DNA of 33,008 nt from CAYXRK01 sp964467615 (GTDB lineage: Bacteria; Hydrogenedentota; Hydrogenedentia; Hydrogenedentales; GCA-2746185), in NCBI GenBank assembly GCA_964467615.1, contig CAYXRK010000031.1, forward strand, positions 1 through 33,008, given 5' to 3'. The position numbers and the translations under genes were made by a program. Shown here piece after piece: positions 24,938-33,008 of the stretch. The notes under the pieces are model-generated. The model was not told where the DNA came from and ran no database searches. It saw only the letters and a program-made list of their open reading frames with translations. The stretch's first letter is position 1. Each line of letters opens with the position of its first letter.

Positions 24938-25168
24938 ATGCGAATTGAGCCTGCGGACGCGTGGTTGGAGAAGCTCGGCAACCGCGTCCGCAGCTTGCGG
25001 GAGGAACGAGGTCTTCGTCAGGAGGATTTCGAAGACGGAACCGCGCTGTCAGTGACGGCGAGGGCGCTTCAAGAGATTGAATATGGCAATGCTAACGCTC
25101 GCGTCTATACGCTCTACAAGATTGCAAGCCGCTTGGGCGTGAAGGTCAAGGATCTCATTGACGTCTGA
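24938..25168 (+). CDS. Xre/Cro-CI-type HTH regulator
   Basis: 76 residues from the ATG at 24938. The open frame extends to a GTG at 24902, but that codon lies inside the palindromic operator and is unlikely to be used. Residues 13-74 form a single HTH_3 domain: LGNRVRSLREERGLRQEDFED, then LSVTARALQEIEYGNANARVYTLYKIASRLGVKVKDLIDV, with the usual ending of that fold. No effector or dimerisation domain is present, as in small phage-like or toxin-antitoxin repressors. It probably binds the paired operators just upstream. The 166 bp after it, to 25334, hold no gene I can support. Confidence 0.8.
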   Translation: MRIEPADAWLEKLGNRVRSLREERGLRQEDFEDGTALSVTARALQEIEYGNANARVYTLYKIASRLGVKVKDLIDV

Positions 25169-25334
25169 CCAGATGCGCCTTGGACAATTGGTGTAGCTGC
25201 GTCCACGTAGCACCGCTTCGAGTGTGCTGGTTTTCTCCGGCGGGCATCACGATCACTTTGACAAAGCGAAGCAAGATTTCGGATTGAACGAAGACTACCC
25301 AGGGTGTTCCGAATCGGAACTATGGGCTGGGCAT

Positions 25335-25772
25335 TTAGGTCCGATCCTTACCCTTGAGGAAACGTCTAACCGCATCGGAATACGGGCCTTTCGGTATCCG
25401 TTTCCCATGTTCCCATCTGGAGAAGGTAGAGGCGTTCACACTTAGAATCTCGGCTGCCTCTTCCCACGACAGTCCAAGACTTTCGCGGTGGCGGCGGAGT
25501 TTCTCCCCAACTGTATTACCGGGCAAGCGGGGGTCATAGCCGAGGAATTCCAGGACGGCGGGCCATGCACGAAGGTGTGGGGTCGAACGATTCCGCTCCC
25601 AATTTTCGATACTGGCAGTGCAGACGCTTATGATAGCCGCAACCTCGCGTTGCAGTAGATTCATATCCATACGACGCTTGCGAACGTGATCGCCGATGGT
25701 CTGAAGGCCGGTCGGGTAGCCGGAAGTCCTTGGTTTTGCTGCACTTAGCTTGCGATGACAAATTGCTCCCAT
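25335..25772 (-). CDS. double-HTH (Xre-type) regulator
   Basis: 145 residues from the ATG at 25772. Two tandem Xre HTH domains are visible: TIGDHVRKRRMDMNLLQREVAAII to SIENWERNRSTPHL, and TVGEKLRRHRESLGLSWEEAAEIL to TFSRWEHGKRIPKG, joined by AVLEFLGYDPR. This is a known arrangement in environmental bacteria, usually preceded, as here, by a K-P-x-x-x-x-Y-P stretch. The start ATG and its GGAG (4-nt spacing) lie inside the remnant of the alpha/beta hydrolase gene, in another frame, so the deletion that truncated the hydrolase seems to have placed this gene next to a borrowed start. The native N-terminus may differ by a few residues. Confidence 0.75.
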   Translation of the reverse strand: MGAICHRKLSAAKPRTSGYPTGLQTIGDHVRKRRMDMNLLQREVAAIISVCTASIENWERNRSTPHLRAWPAVLEFLGYDPRLPGNTVGEKLRRHRESLGLSWEEAAEILSVNASTFSRWEHGKRIPKGPYSDAVRRFLKGKDRT

Positions 25773-26253
25773 AACGCTCCGGATGCAGGCGCACCATCGA
25801 CCACACCACGCCGCCGCCCCAGTCGTGTCCGCAGAAGACGGCTTTGTCGATGCCGAGCGCGTCGAGCATTCCCGCCATGTCGTCGCACAGGTGTTTGAGG
25901 TCGTAGCTCTCCATCGCCTCGGGCCGGTCGGTGAGACCGTAGCCCCGTTGGTCCGGCGCGATTGCGCGATAGCCCGCGCCGCTGAGCGCCTTGATTTGAT
26001 TGCGCCACGAATACGCCAACTCAGGGAACCCGTGGGAGAACACGATTGGTTTTCCTGCGCCTTGCTCGTACACGGCCATGCGAATGCCGTTCGTGTCGAT
26101 GAACTTCGGCGCGGGCATGTTCGGCGCGGGCATGTTCGGCGCGGGCCGCACTTCGTTCTCCTGCCCTTTCGCCAGCGGCGCAATTGCGAGCGCGCCTGCA
26201 TAAATTCCCGCCTGCCGGAGAAAGGCCCGGCGGCCGATCGCAGCATGCTTCAA
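25761..26253 (-). pseudogene. truncated TAT-exported alpha/beta hydrolase (epoxide hydrolase/haloalkane dehalogenase type)
   Basis: Translation most likely starts at the TTG at 26253, which has AGGAGG 7 nt upstream, giving a TAT signal (GRRAFLRQAG, then a hydrophobic stretch ending LAKGQ). The mature part begins with two and a half PAPNM repeats (15-bp DNA repeats at 26105-26146), then the hydrolase fold: FSHGFPE oxyanion loop, APDQRGYGLTDRP, and the nucleophile elbow CGHDWGGG with Asp as nucleophile, typical of epoxide hydrolases and dehalogenases. Similarity ends after VRLHPERYG at about 25765. The frame then runs to 25534 as the out-of-frame translation of the HTH gene. The cap domain, the catalytic acid and the His are missing, so the enzyme cannot work. 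Confidence 0.8.
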
Positions 26254-26408
26254 AGAGGTCCCTCCTAGTTTTGCGAAAAACGTAGCATACCCTGCTGTCT
26301 GGTCGAACGTCACCCGGCGCGGAAATGGTCCACCGCTATCCATTGCAGGACGAACCGCGCGCTCGGAATTCGGTATACTTGCTACACACTGAGGTTTGAG
26401 CGCGCGCT

Positions 26409-26882
26409 ATGTCCGATCTGCCAACCACCATCAACGATTTACCCCGCGTTGAACATGGGCCGGGAGCGGTCCTGCTCAAGCAGGGCGGCAGCTCCGGCGA
26501 GTTGTACTTCCTGTTGCGCGGGCGCGTTGAGGTCGAAAAAGACGGCGAACTCATCACCGTCGTGTCCCAGCCGGGCGCCGTATTCGGCGAGATGTCCTAC
26601 CTCCTGGGCGCCCCGCACACCGCCACCGTCCGCGTTAAGGAGCAGGCCGAGTTCGCCGTGGCCCAGGATCCCGCCGGCTTCTTCCACTCCAGCCCAGGCG
26701 CGGCGCTCTACGTCGCCCAAATCCTCGCGCGCCGGCTCGACGCCCTCAACCGCTACCTCGTCGACCTCAAGACCCAATTCAAGGACCGCGACGACCACCT
26801 CGGCATGGTCGACGAAGTCCTCGACGCCCTCATGACCAAACACCCCCGCGTCATTGACCGCCCCTACCAAGAGGGGCCGTAA
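26409..26882 (+). CDS. cyclic nucleotide-binding-fold protein without DNA-binding domain
   Basis: 157 residues. The N-terminal 110 form a CRP-like beta-roll: GAVLLKQGGSSGELYFLLRGRVEV, then the phosphate-binding cassette VFGEMSYLLGAPHTATVRV (58-76). The C-terminal 50 residues are helical (ALYVAQILARRLDALNRYLVDLKTQF), like the CRP dimer helix, but no HTH follows, so it is a stand-alone sensor. The cassette has His70 where the phosphate-contacting Arg stands in CRP-type proteins (P-R-x-A-x-V), so cyclic nucleotide binding is doubtful. No Shine-Dalgarno is seen. A TATACT at 26374-26379 may be a -10 box, and the inverted repeat GCGCGCTC/GAGCGCGC (26357-26364 and 26398-26405) flanks it. It is convergent to the DarT-DarG gene. 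Confidence 0.85.
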   Translation: MSDLPTTINDLPRVEHGPGAVLLKQGGSSGELYFLLRGRVEVEKDGELITVVSQPGAVFGEMSYLLGAPHTATVRVKEQAEFAVAQDPAGFFHSSPGAALYVAQILARRLDALNRYLVDLKTQFKDRDDHLGMVDEVLDALMTKHPRVIDRPYQEGP

Positions 26883-26890
26883 GTCAGTGG

Positions 26891-26943
26891 TACGCAATTA
26901 GACGCATTGCGTATAGGGGTGAGATTCGCCGCGTTCGCGGCGA
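26891..26943. terminator. two hairpins between convergent genes
   Basis: TACGCAAT (26891-26898) pairs with ATTGCGTA (26906-26913) across a 7-nt loop, and TCGCCGC (26926-26932) pairs with GCGGCGA (26937-26943) across GTTC. They fill the 69-bp gap between the stops of the cNMP-fold gene and the DarT-DarG gene. Neither has a strong T-tract, so termination in either direction is inferred from position. Confidence 0.45.
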
Positions 26944-26951
26944 GCTTGTGA

Positions 26952-28133
26952 TCAGATTTGCGAACCCAACAAGTGGCCCTTGCTCAAGTATTCGGGCGCA
27001 ATCTCTTTCTCGCGCGGGAGATAAATCGCTACAGGAATGCCGAGACCGCCAAGTTCACTGCACATCACCGGGCCGACATCCTTCCATTCGAGCCCACCGA
27101 GGCCGCAGCCTAGAGCAGGCATGGCCAAGGATGTTATGCCCTCGGTCTTGACATTTTCGCGCAACCATTGAAGCCCGGAGGCGATATCGCCTAGCTGGGA
27201 TCGGTCGCGCCAGTGTTTTTTCGTCGCAAAGAGAAGGAACCACTTCTTGGCGTTGGTTGAGATCAACGATCCGGGATCATCGGCTAATTCCTCGTCCAGA
27301 TAACTCTCTCGCTTGTAAAGGTACGGCCTTGTGCCGGTCAGTTTCCTTGATCGGCACGCATCCTGATAAACAACGTACACATCCGGAAACTGATACTTTG
27401 CTCGCGAAGCGAGTCCCTTTCCCATGACTCCGACCGTGTTTACACTCACGGTAAGCGTTTGCATCTCTGAGAAAAACATGTCGCCATCCACGAGAGAAAG
27501 TCGTTTCGTAATCGAGTACCTGTTGGCGGGACGAAAGAACATTCGAGGTTCTGGCACGACTTCGACGGTCCTTGACGTTGCCGACTTGGGAACCTTGGGA
27601 ACGACATCGTGACTGGAAACGTAGATCGAATGAATATGCTCAGGCGAGACTTGGCCGGGCACCAGACATTCCGCCATGATCTTTCGTTTTGATCCGTCAG
27701 TATCGTTCCACCACTCGGCGCTAATGACACTCCACATGTTGCCGATCGCGTCCAGACCAGTTTTCGCGGGTAAGAACTCAGATTCCGCACTCGCCGCGTT
27801 CCCTGTCGCAATCACACTGCCGTCGTGTTGCAAAACTGCGGGATCGACTCCTAATACGGCGACTTCGAAAGGTTTCTTCTCATGCAAGACTCGATACAAC
27901 ATCGGGTTGCGTGCTTGAAAATATAAATTCGCATATTCCCATAGAGACTTCCCAGTGGCCGTCGTTCGGTTCTGTCGACGGTTGACAATCGCAGCGTCGT
28001 AGATTGGTGTAAATGGCACCCTTTCTTGTTCGATTCGGTGGTGCGAGAGAATCCCGTGCTGGAGAATCGACGGCACATTGTCAATGTGCGTGATGTAATA
28101 GAGACCTTTGATTTCGGGCTTACGCTTCGGCAT
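26952..28133 (-). CDS. DarT-DarG fusion: DNA ADP-ribosyltransferase joined to DarG-type macrodomain
   Basis: 393 residues from the ATG at 28133 (AAAGGA 9 nt upstream; longer frame starts lack this). Residues 8 to about 205 are a DarT-type (DUF4433) ADP-ribosyltransferase: LYYITHIDNVPSILQHGILS (11-30), YFQARNPMLY (71-80), and RKIMAECLVPGQV (150-162), in which Glu155 matches the catalytic Glu. DarT modifies bases of single-stranded DNA with NAD+. Residues 215-375 are a DarG-type macrodomain: VDGDMF, VNTVGVMGKGLASRAKYQFP (231-250), FATKKHWRDRSQLGDIASGL (302-321) with the T-K-x-H-W signature of the DarG macrodomain, and MPALGCGLGGLEW (338-350). This domain removes ADP-ribose from DNA. Toxin and antitoxin are normally separate genes; here they form one chain, and the C-terminal DarT-binding domain of DarG is absent. 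I do not assign a symbol, since the fusion is neither gene alone. Confidence 0.88.
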   Translation of the reverse strand: MPKRKPEIKGLYYITHIDNVPSILQHGILSHHRIEQERVPFTPIYDAAIVNRRQNRTTATGKSLWEYANLYFQARNPMLYRVLHEKKPFEVAVLGVDPAVLQHDGSVIATGNAASAESEFLPAKTGLDAIGNMWSVISAEWWNDTDGSKRKIMAECLVPGQVSPEHIHSIYVSSHDVVPKVPKSATSRTVEVVPEPRMFFRPANRYSITKRLSLVDGDMFFSEMQTLTVSVNTVGVMGKGLASRAKYQFPDVYVVYQDACRSRKLTGTRPYLYKRESYLDEELADDPGSLISTNAKKWFLLFATKKHWRDRSQLGDIASGLQWLRENVKTEGITSLAMPALGCGLGGLEWKDVGPVMCSELGGLGIPVAIYLPREKEIAPEYLSKGHLLGSQI

Positions 28134-28331
28134 GAAATCCATTCCTTTGGCAGGTCGTCGATGTGTCCGAGAATGTCGTCCACAAGAACGCGTCAATTAC
28201 ATGATGGAAGACGAGAAGCGCGCTCGTGCCAACGTGAATGACCAATCGCATCATAACGTAATCCGTTCGGCCGAGCGCTATCAATCGAGGCTACGATAAC
28301 GACGTTCGCGCACAATAAGCGCGTGCTTTTC

Positions 28332-29720
<1,389 letters not shown>

Positions 29721-29870
29721 GATGTATGTCCGCGGTTCCGGGGTCTGATCTGGAAATGCTACGGGCGCGGCGCCCGGCGTTCAACACATCGAACCGAAAT
29801 TCGCATAAAGCTTCGCCGCGAATCCGCCGATACTCGAATCGGAACTCCGTCGTAAGTGGAGGAGAAAACT

Positions 29871-29898
29871 GGCGGCGCGATCCCATTCGCGCGCCGCC
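29871..29898. other. GC-rich hairpin between asnS and the mot genes
   Basis: GGCGGCGCG (29871-29879) pairs perfectly with CGCGCCGCC (29890-29898) over a 10-nt loop. It lies upstream of both divergent genes. A regulatory or insulating role is possible; no T-tract follows. Confidence 0.5.
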
Positions 29899-29914
29899 GG
29901 TGGGTGTTGGTCTG

Positions 29915-29944
29915 TTTACAGCGCATACAATGCTTTCCTATACT
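29915..29944 (+). promoter_or_regulatory. promoter of the mot operon
   Basis: TTTACA (29915-29920) and TATACT (29939-29944) are 18 bp apart, about 26 bp before the small membrane protein's ATG. This is a good sigma70-type match; no sigma28 or sigma54 flagellar promoter is apparent. Confidence 0.5.
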
Positions 29945-29970
29945 TGATTCGAAAGTGAGTGCCTGCGCAC

Positions 29971-30141
29971 ATGGCCAGCAAACGGACCATCGCTATCGAA
30001 TGGGGGATTTTGGTGGGGCTTTTTATCGTCCTCGTCATTGTCGTGATAATAAACTGGATGCGGCCGCCTGGGCCCAAATTTGGCGAAATCCCGATATTGC
30101 AGCAGCGCGGCGAGCAGCATCAGAAGACCGCGCCGCGCTAA
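29971..30141 (+). CDS. small single-span membrane protein upstream of motA
   Basis: 56 residues from the ATG at 29971 (60 from a GTG at 29959). A short basic start (ASKRTIAIEW) leads into one strongly hydrophobic helix (GILVGLFIVLVIVVIINW), and then a polar, Pro-containing tail (MRPPGPKFGEIPILQQRG to KTAPR). The topology is probably N-in, C-out. It follows a good promoter and precedes motA by 105 bp. Hairpin-forming GC-rich sequence (GGCGGT/ACCGCC at 30200-30216) lies in that gap. No family is recognised; the gene order suggests it may belong to the motor operon. Confidence 0.6.
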   Translation: MASKRTIAIEWGILVGLFIVLVIVVIINWMRPPGPKFGEIPILQQRGEQHQKTAPR

Positions 30142-30246
30142 GTGGCCTCGGCCAATCGCGGCTAGGGGGAGTGTCGGCGCTCCCGGTGCTATTGTGGGAG
30201 GCGGTCGCGTACCGCCTTGTCAAAGGTTTTGCGCGAAGGATAGAGC

Positions 30247-31029
30247 ATGGACCCTATTACGATAGTTGGGATAGTCGGAGGATTTACCGCCGCCATCGTC
30301 GCGGCGATGTGGGAGGGCACGCACCTCGGAGCGCTGTACGAGCCCTCGGCCCTGTTTCTGATCCTCATGGGCACGGGCTGCGCGACAATGGCCTGCTTCT
30401 CCCTCGACGAGCTCAAGGAACTCTTCTCCACCGCCCGCATGGCGCTCAAGAAACCCAACTTTAACCTCGTCCAACTATGTGAAGTCCTGGGCGACATGGC
30501 CTCGAAAGCGCGCCGCGACGGCCTACTCGTGCTCGAAAGTTACCCGATCGAAATGGACAGCCCCCTACTCAAGCGCGGCATCCAACTTATTGTGGACGGC
30601 ACCGACCCAGCCCTCGTGAAGGACCTATTGCTCACCGAAGTCGCCACGCGCGAGGCCCGGCTCAAAGGCCAGGGGAGCATTTTCTCGACCGCGGGTGGTT
30701 TCGCCCCGACGCTAGGAATCATCGGCACCGTGATCGGCCTCGTGCACGTGCTCGGAAACCTGTCCGAACCCGACAAACTCGGCCCCGCCATCGCCGTCGC
30801 TTTCATCGCCACGCTCTACGGTATCGCATTCGCCAACCTCTTGTTCCTGCCGCTGGGGAAAAAAATGACGTTCGTCGCCAAGCAAGACGCGGAGATGTCG
30901 ATCGCGATCGTCGAGGGCGTGCTTTCGATACAGGCCGGCGAGAACCCCAGGGTCGTGCAAGAAAAAATCCGCTCCTTCATGAAGGAAGAGGAATGGCAGG
31001 AAATCGCGGCCAAATTGGAAGCGAAATAG
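30247..31029 (+). CDS. motA: flagellar stator protein MotA
   Basis: 260 residues with four expected transmembrane helices: 4-22, about 33-50, the pair at about 150-172, and about 182-200. The cytoplasmic loop has LGDMASKARRDGLLVLE (81-97) with the conserved R-R-x-G torque region, and the third helix begins GGFAPTLGIIGTVIGLVHVL, with Pro154 at the conserved proton-channel position. The soluble C-terminal tail is charged. MotA forms a 5:2 proton- or sodium-driven stator with MotB in the inner membrane. GAAGGA precedes the ATG, and motB starts 22 nt after the stop. The call is supported by motB as direct neighbour, which separates it from ExbB/TolQ. Confidence 0.93.
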   Translation: MDPITIVGIVGGFTAAIVAAMWEGTHLGALYEPSALFLILMGTGCATMACFSLDELKELFSTARMALKKPNFNLVQLCEVLGDMASKARRDGLLVLESYPIEMDSPLLKRGIQLIVDGTDPALVKDLLLTEVATREARLKGQGSIFSTAGGFAPTLGIIGTVIGLVHVLGNLSEPDKLGPAIAVAFIATLYGIAFANLLFLPLGKKMTFVAKQDAEMSIAIVEGVLSIQAGENPRVVQEKIRSFMKEEEWQEIAAKLEAK

Positions 31030-31051
31030 CAACATTCCGGGAGTTGGCCGC

Positions 31052-31978
31052 GTGGCTGGACACAGAAAGCACGAGGAAGAGCACGAGAATGAGGAGCGAT
31101 GGCTCCTCACGTATGCCGACCTCATCACGTTGCTCATGGCCTTCTTCGTGGTGATGTATGCGCTGTCGCGCGTTGACGTGGCGAAGTTCGACCAGTTGAG
31201 CGTCTCGCTAAGCGAAGCGTTCAACACCCCGCGCGTCTCGATGTTGAAGGCCGCCCCGGCCGGAATCGTCGGCTCGCCCCAATCACGCACGCCCACCACG
31301 AAGAAGCTCGAACAGTCCCGCGAGATCACCCGCCGCGATCGCACCATGCGAACGGCCCCCGCCGGCGCGCAATCCGATTCGCAGGACCCGCCGTCCAAGG
31401 AGAAAGGATCCGCATCGAAGCTGCGAGGGCTCCGCGCGCAACTCGAAAGTTCGATTCAGGAGCAAGGGCTCGACAAGCAAATCACCGTGACCGAAAGCCC
31501 CTCGGGCCGAAAACTGTTCCTGCGCTTCGCCGATTCGCTCTTCTTCGAAACCGGCAGCGCGCAACTCACCGCGGACGCCCAAACGCTGCTCGACAAACTG
31601 GAAGCGATCATCGCGCCCACGGGCATGTACGTCGGCGTCGAAGGCCACACCGATAACGTCCCTATACGCACTGCCGAATTCCCCTCCAACTGGCACCTGT
31701 CTACGTCCAGGGCGATGAACGTCGTCCTGTACATGGTCAATAGCCTGACCTTCCCCCCGACGCACCTCTCCGCCGGCGGCTACGGCGAATTCCGCCCCAT
31801 CGCCGACAATGCCGTCTCCGAGGGCCGCGCGAAAAACCGGCGCGTAGAATTCGTCATCAGCGACGACGAAGAAGCGGATCTTTTCCCGGCGGAGAACACC
31901 GCCGCCGCCGAACCCGAAATCGGCGAGGTATCCAGCACCGGCGAGACGCAATCCACCGAGACCGCGCCGCAACGTTGA
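31052..31978 (+). CDS. motB: flagellar stator protein MotB
   Basis: 308 residues from the GTG at 31052, with GGGAG upstream. A very acidic and basic N-terminus (HRKHEEEHENEERW) precedes the single helix LLTYADLITLLMAFFVVMYALS, in which Asp23 is the essential ion-binding residue. A long linker follows (about 50-150), with the plug region near SVSLSEAFN and a low-complexity Ser/Thr/Arg part. The OmpA-type peptidoglycan-binding domain starts with LFFETGSAQLTADAQTLLDKL and has VEGHTDNVPI and GRAKNRRVEFVI. A Glu/Ala-rich tail ends the protein. It anchors the stator to the wall. The stop lies 4 nt from the end of the convergent crotonase gene, with no room for a separate terminator. Confidence 0.93.
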   Translation: MAGHRKHEEEHENEERWLLTYADLITLLMAFFVVMYALSRVDVAKFDQLSVSLSEAFNTPRVSMLKAAPAGIVGSPQSRTPTTKKLEQSREITRRDRTMRTAPAGAQSDSQDPPSKEKGSASKLRGLRAQLESSIQEQGLDKQITVTESPSGRKLFLRFADSLFFETGSAQLTADAQTLLDKLEAIIAPTGMYVGVEGHTDNVPIRTAEFPSNWHLSTSRAMNVVLYMVNSLTFPPTHLSAGGYGEFRPIADNAVSEGRAKNRRVEFVISDDEEADLFPAENTAAAEPEIGEVSSTGETQSTETAPQR

Positions 31979-31982
31979 ACGA

Positions 31983-32801
31983 CTAGAGTTTCTCCGGCGG
32001 ATACACTGGCGGTTCCTTCCGCTTGAAATGTTCGATCGCTACGCGGAAATCTCCCGTCTGCACGGCGAGCACCTGCGTCCGGTTCTCGAGATACAACGCC
32101 GATTCGAGACTTTGCGCGTCGATGCTGTGATTGAGAATTTCCTTCGTCATGCGCAAGCCGAACGGACTCTTGCCCAGTAACGTCCGCGCGATTTCCAGCG
32201 CCGCACTCATCGCCTCGCCGTCCGGTACAACGCGCGACACGTACCCGATACGCTCCGCCTCAGCCGCCAGCATTTCGCGGCCCGTGTACAGCAGGTCCGC
32301 CGCGCGCGATAGGCCGATCAGCCGTGGCAAAAAATAACTGCTACCCACGTCGCCGGAACTCAGCCCGATATTGATGAACGAACAAATGAACCGCGCGCTC
32401 GCGGCGGCGACTCGAATGTCGCAGGCCATCGAGAACGAGAACCCGCCTCCCGCCGCAACACCATTGATCGCCCCGATAATCGGCTGCGGAATCTTGCGCA
32501 TATGCAACACCACGTCGCCGATGTTGCGCTGGTTCCTGTAGTGCGCTGCGATCGACGGCGGCGCAGGCCGATCGCCGGAATCGCCCTCACCCTTCAGATC
32601 CGTGCCCGAACAAAAGCCCCGGCCCTCGCCGGTGAGAATCACGACTCGCGTGTTCAGGTCCTTCTCAAGCAGATCGAGGACGGCATGCATTTCGTCCACC
32701 ATCGTCCAAGTGATCGCATTAAGCCGCTCCGGCCGGTTCAACGTGATGACCGCGATGTTCTCGCCGCGCTGTTCAAACTTCAGCGTCGAATACTCGCCCA
32801 T
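31983..32801 (-). CDS. crotonase-family protein (enoyl-CoA hydratase/isomerase-like)
   Basis: 272 residues from the ATG at 32801, which has GGAGGAAGG just upstream; the frame extends to 32882 without further support. The fold is clear: ITLNRPERLNAI (19-30), first oxyanion segment GRGFCSGTDLK (60-70), second IGAINGVAAGGGFSFSMACD (109-128), then FINIGLSSGDVGSSYFLPRLIG (142-163) and SRAADLLYTGREMLAAEAERIGYVSRVV. The acyl-CoA substrate cannot be told. The two glutamates of true enoyl-CoA hydratase (in the GGGxE segment and before the S/G-rich loop) are not present: FS and G-D stand there. Isomerase, thioesterase or dehalogenase-type activity is as likely as hydration. It is monocistronic as far as visible. 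Confidence 0.9.
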   Translation of the reverse strand: MGEYSTLKFEQRGENIAVITLNRPERLNAITWTMVDEMHAVLDLLEKDLNTRVVILTGEGRGFCSGTDLKGEGDSGDRPAPPSIAAHYRNQRNIGDVVLHMRKIPQPIIGAINGVAAGGGFSFSMACDIRVAAASARFICSFINIGLSSGDVGSSYFLPRLIGLSRAADLLYTGREMLAAEAERIGYVSRVVPDGEAMSAALEIARTLLGKSPFGLRMTKEILNHSIDAQSLESALYLENRTQVLAVQTGDFRVAIEHFKRKEPPVYPPEKL

Positions 32802-32901
32802 CGTACCTTCCTCCGCTAACGAAAACGCCCGGCGATTGCCGGGCGCGATGTACACAGCGCGGCATAGCCGCAACCAAATCAAGGCTATAAGGAGTGTCGA
32901 C

Positions 32902-32977
32902 GGCCCCTCACCCGTCCACCCTTCGACACCCTCAGGGCGAACCCTTCGACACGCTCAGGACAGGCGGGTGAGGGGCC
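32902..32977. repeat. intergenic repeat: 13-bp inverted repeat enclosing two 19-bp direct repeats
   Basis: GGCCCCTCACCCG (32902-32914) pairs with CGGGTGAGGGGCC (32965-32977). Between them, ACCCTTCGACACNCTCAGG occurs at 32918-32936 and 32941-32959, with one base different. Short repeats around CTTCGACA-x-GCTCAGG are scattered between genes in many GC-rich environmental bacteria. This may be a dispersed intergenic repeat of the genome. Nothing else is seen from here to the window end. Confidence 0.7.
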
Positions 32978-33008
32978 TACCGCGCGGGATGTTCAGATCA
33001 TGCATGGC

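Noticed and set aside
25224..25445. 73-codon frame on the plus strand between the two HTH genes.
   Set aside because: It runs antisense into the double-HTH gene and shows no recognisable domain.
26105..26146. 15-bp tandem repeat as a possible regulatory array.
   Set aside because: It lies in frame inside the truncated hydrolase and encodes repeated PAPNM after the signal peptide, so it is a coding linker repeat.

Overview
The window reads as chromosomal DNA of a Gram-negative, GC-rich (roughly 55-60 %), free-living and flagellated bacterium. Long RHS/YD-repeat proteins, DUF1573 and DUF2723 proteins, a GMC oxidoreductase-hydrolase fusion and tandem-HTH regulators together suggest an environmental lineage of the Planctomycetota/Hydrogenedentota kind. 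That placement is an impression from gene content; no rRNA or other marker is present to fix it.

Layout. (1) 260-5950, minus strand: a three-gene operon (PhoD-like phosphatase, an unrecognised papain-like protein, and a GMC oxidoreductase fused to an alpha/beta hydrolase). (2) 6543-10191: a GT9 glycosyltransferase diverges from a flippase-like membrane protein and a DUF1573 protein; between them lies a 105-bp element with perfect 31-bp inverted arms. (3) 10423-23598: the most unusual region. A 2154-residue secreted RHS protein (signal peptide, TPR-like repeats, C39-type peptidase domain, YD repeats, beta-sandwich insert, variable tip) is followed by a candidate immunity gene. Then come two further, headless RHS 3' segments on the same strand, each preceded by the inverted 3' end of the DUF2723/TPR gene that stands intact at the far right. 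Both internal junctions are the same, so I read the region as a three-copy tandem amplification whose breakpoints lie inside rhs and inside the convergent DUF2723 gene. The tips have since diverged and the third copy has decayed. (4) 23678-26253: a small unknown gene and a GNAT acetyltransferase, an Xre regulator behind two palindromic operators, and a truncated TAT-exported hydrolase fused at DNA level to a double-HTH regulator gene. (5) 26409-32801: a cyclic-nucleotide-binding-fold protein, a single-chain DarT-DarG toxin-antitoxin fusion, asnS, a small membrane protein followed by motA and motB, and a crotonase-family enzyme.

The two conflict-related elements are the RHS array, which offers a route by which polymorphic toxin tips are copied, stored and diversified, and the DarT-DarG fusion, in which a DNA ADP-ribosyltransferase and the macrodomain that reverses its modification share one polypeptide. 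The remaining genes look like ordinary envelope, motility, translation and lipid-metabolism functions. All function calls rest on motif recognition by eye; no database search was run.
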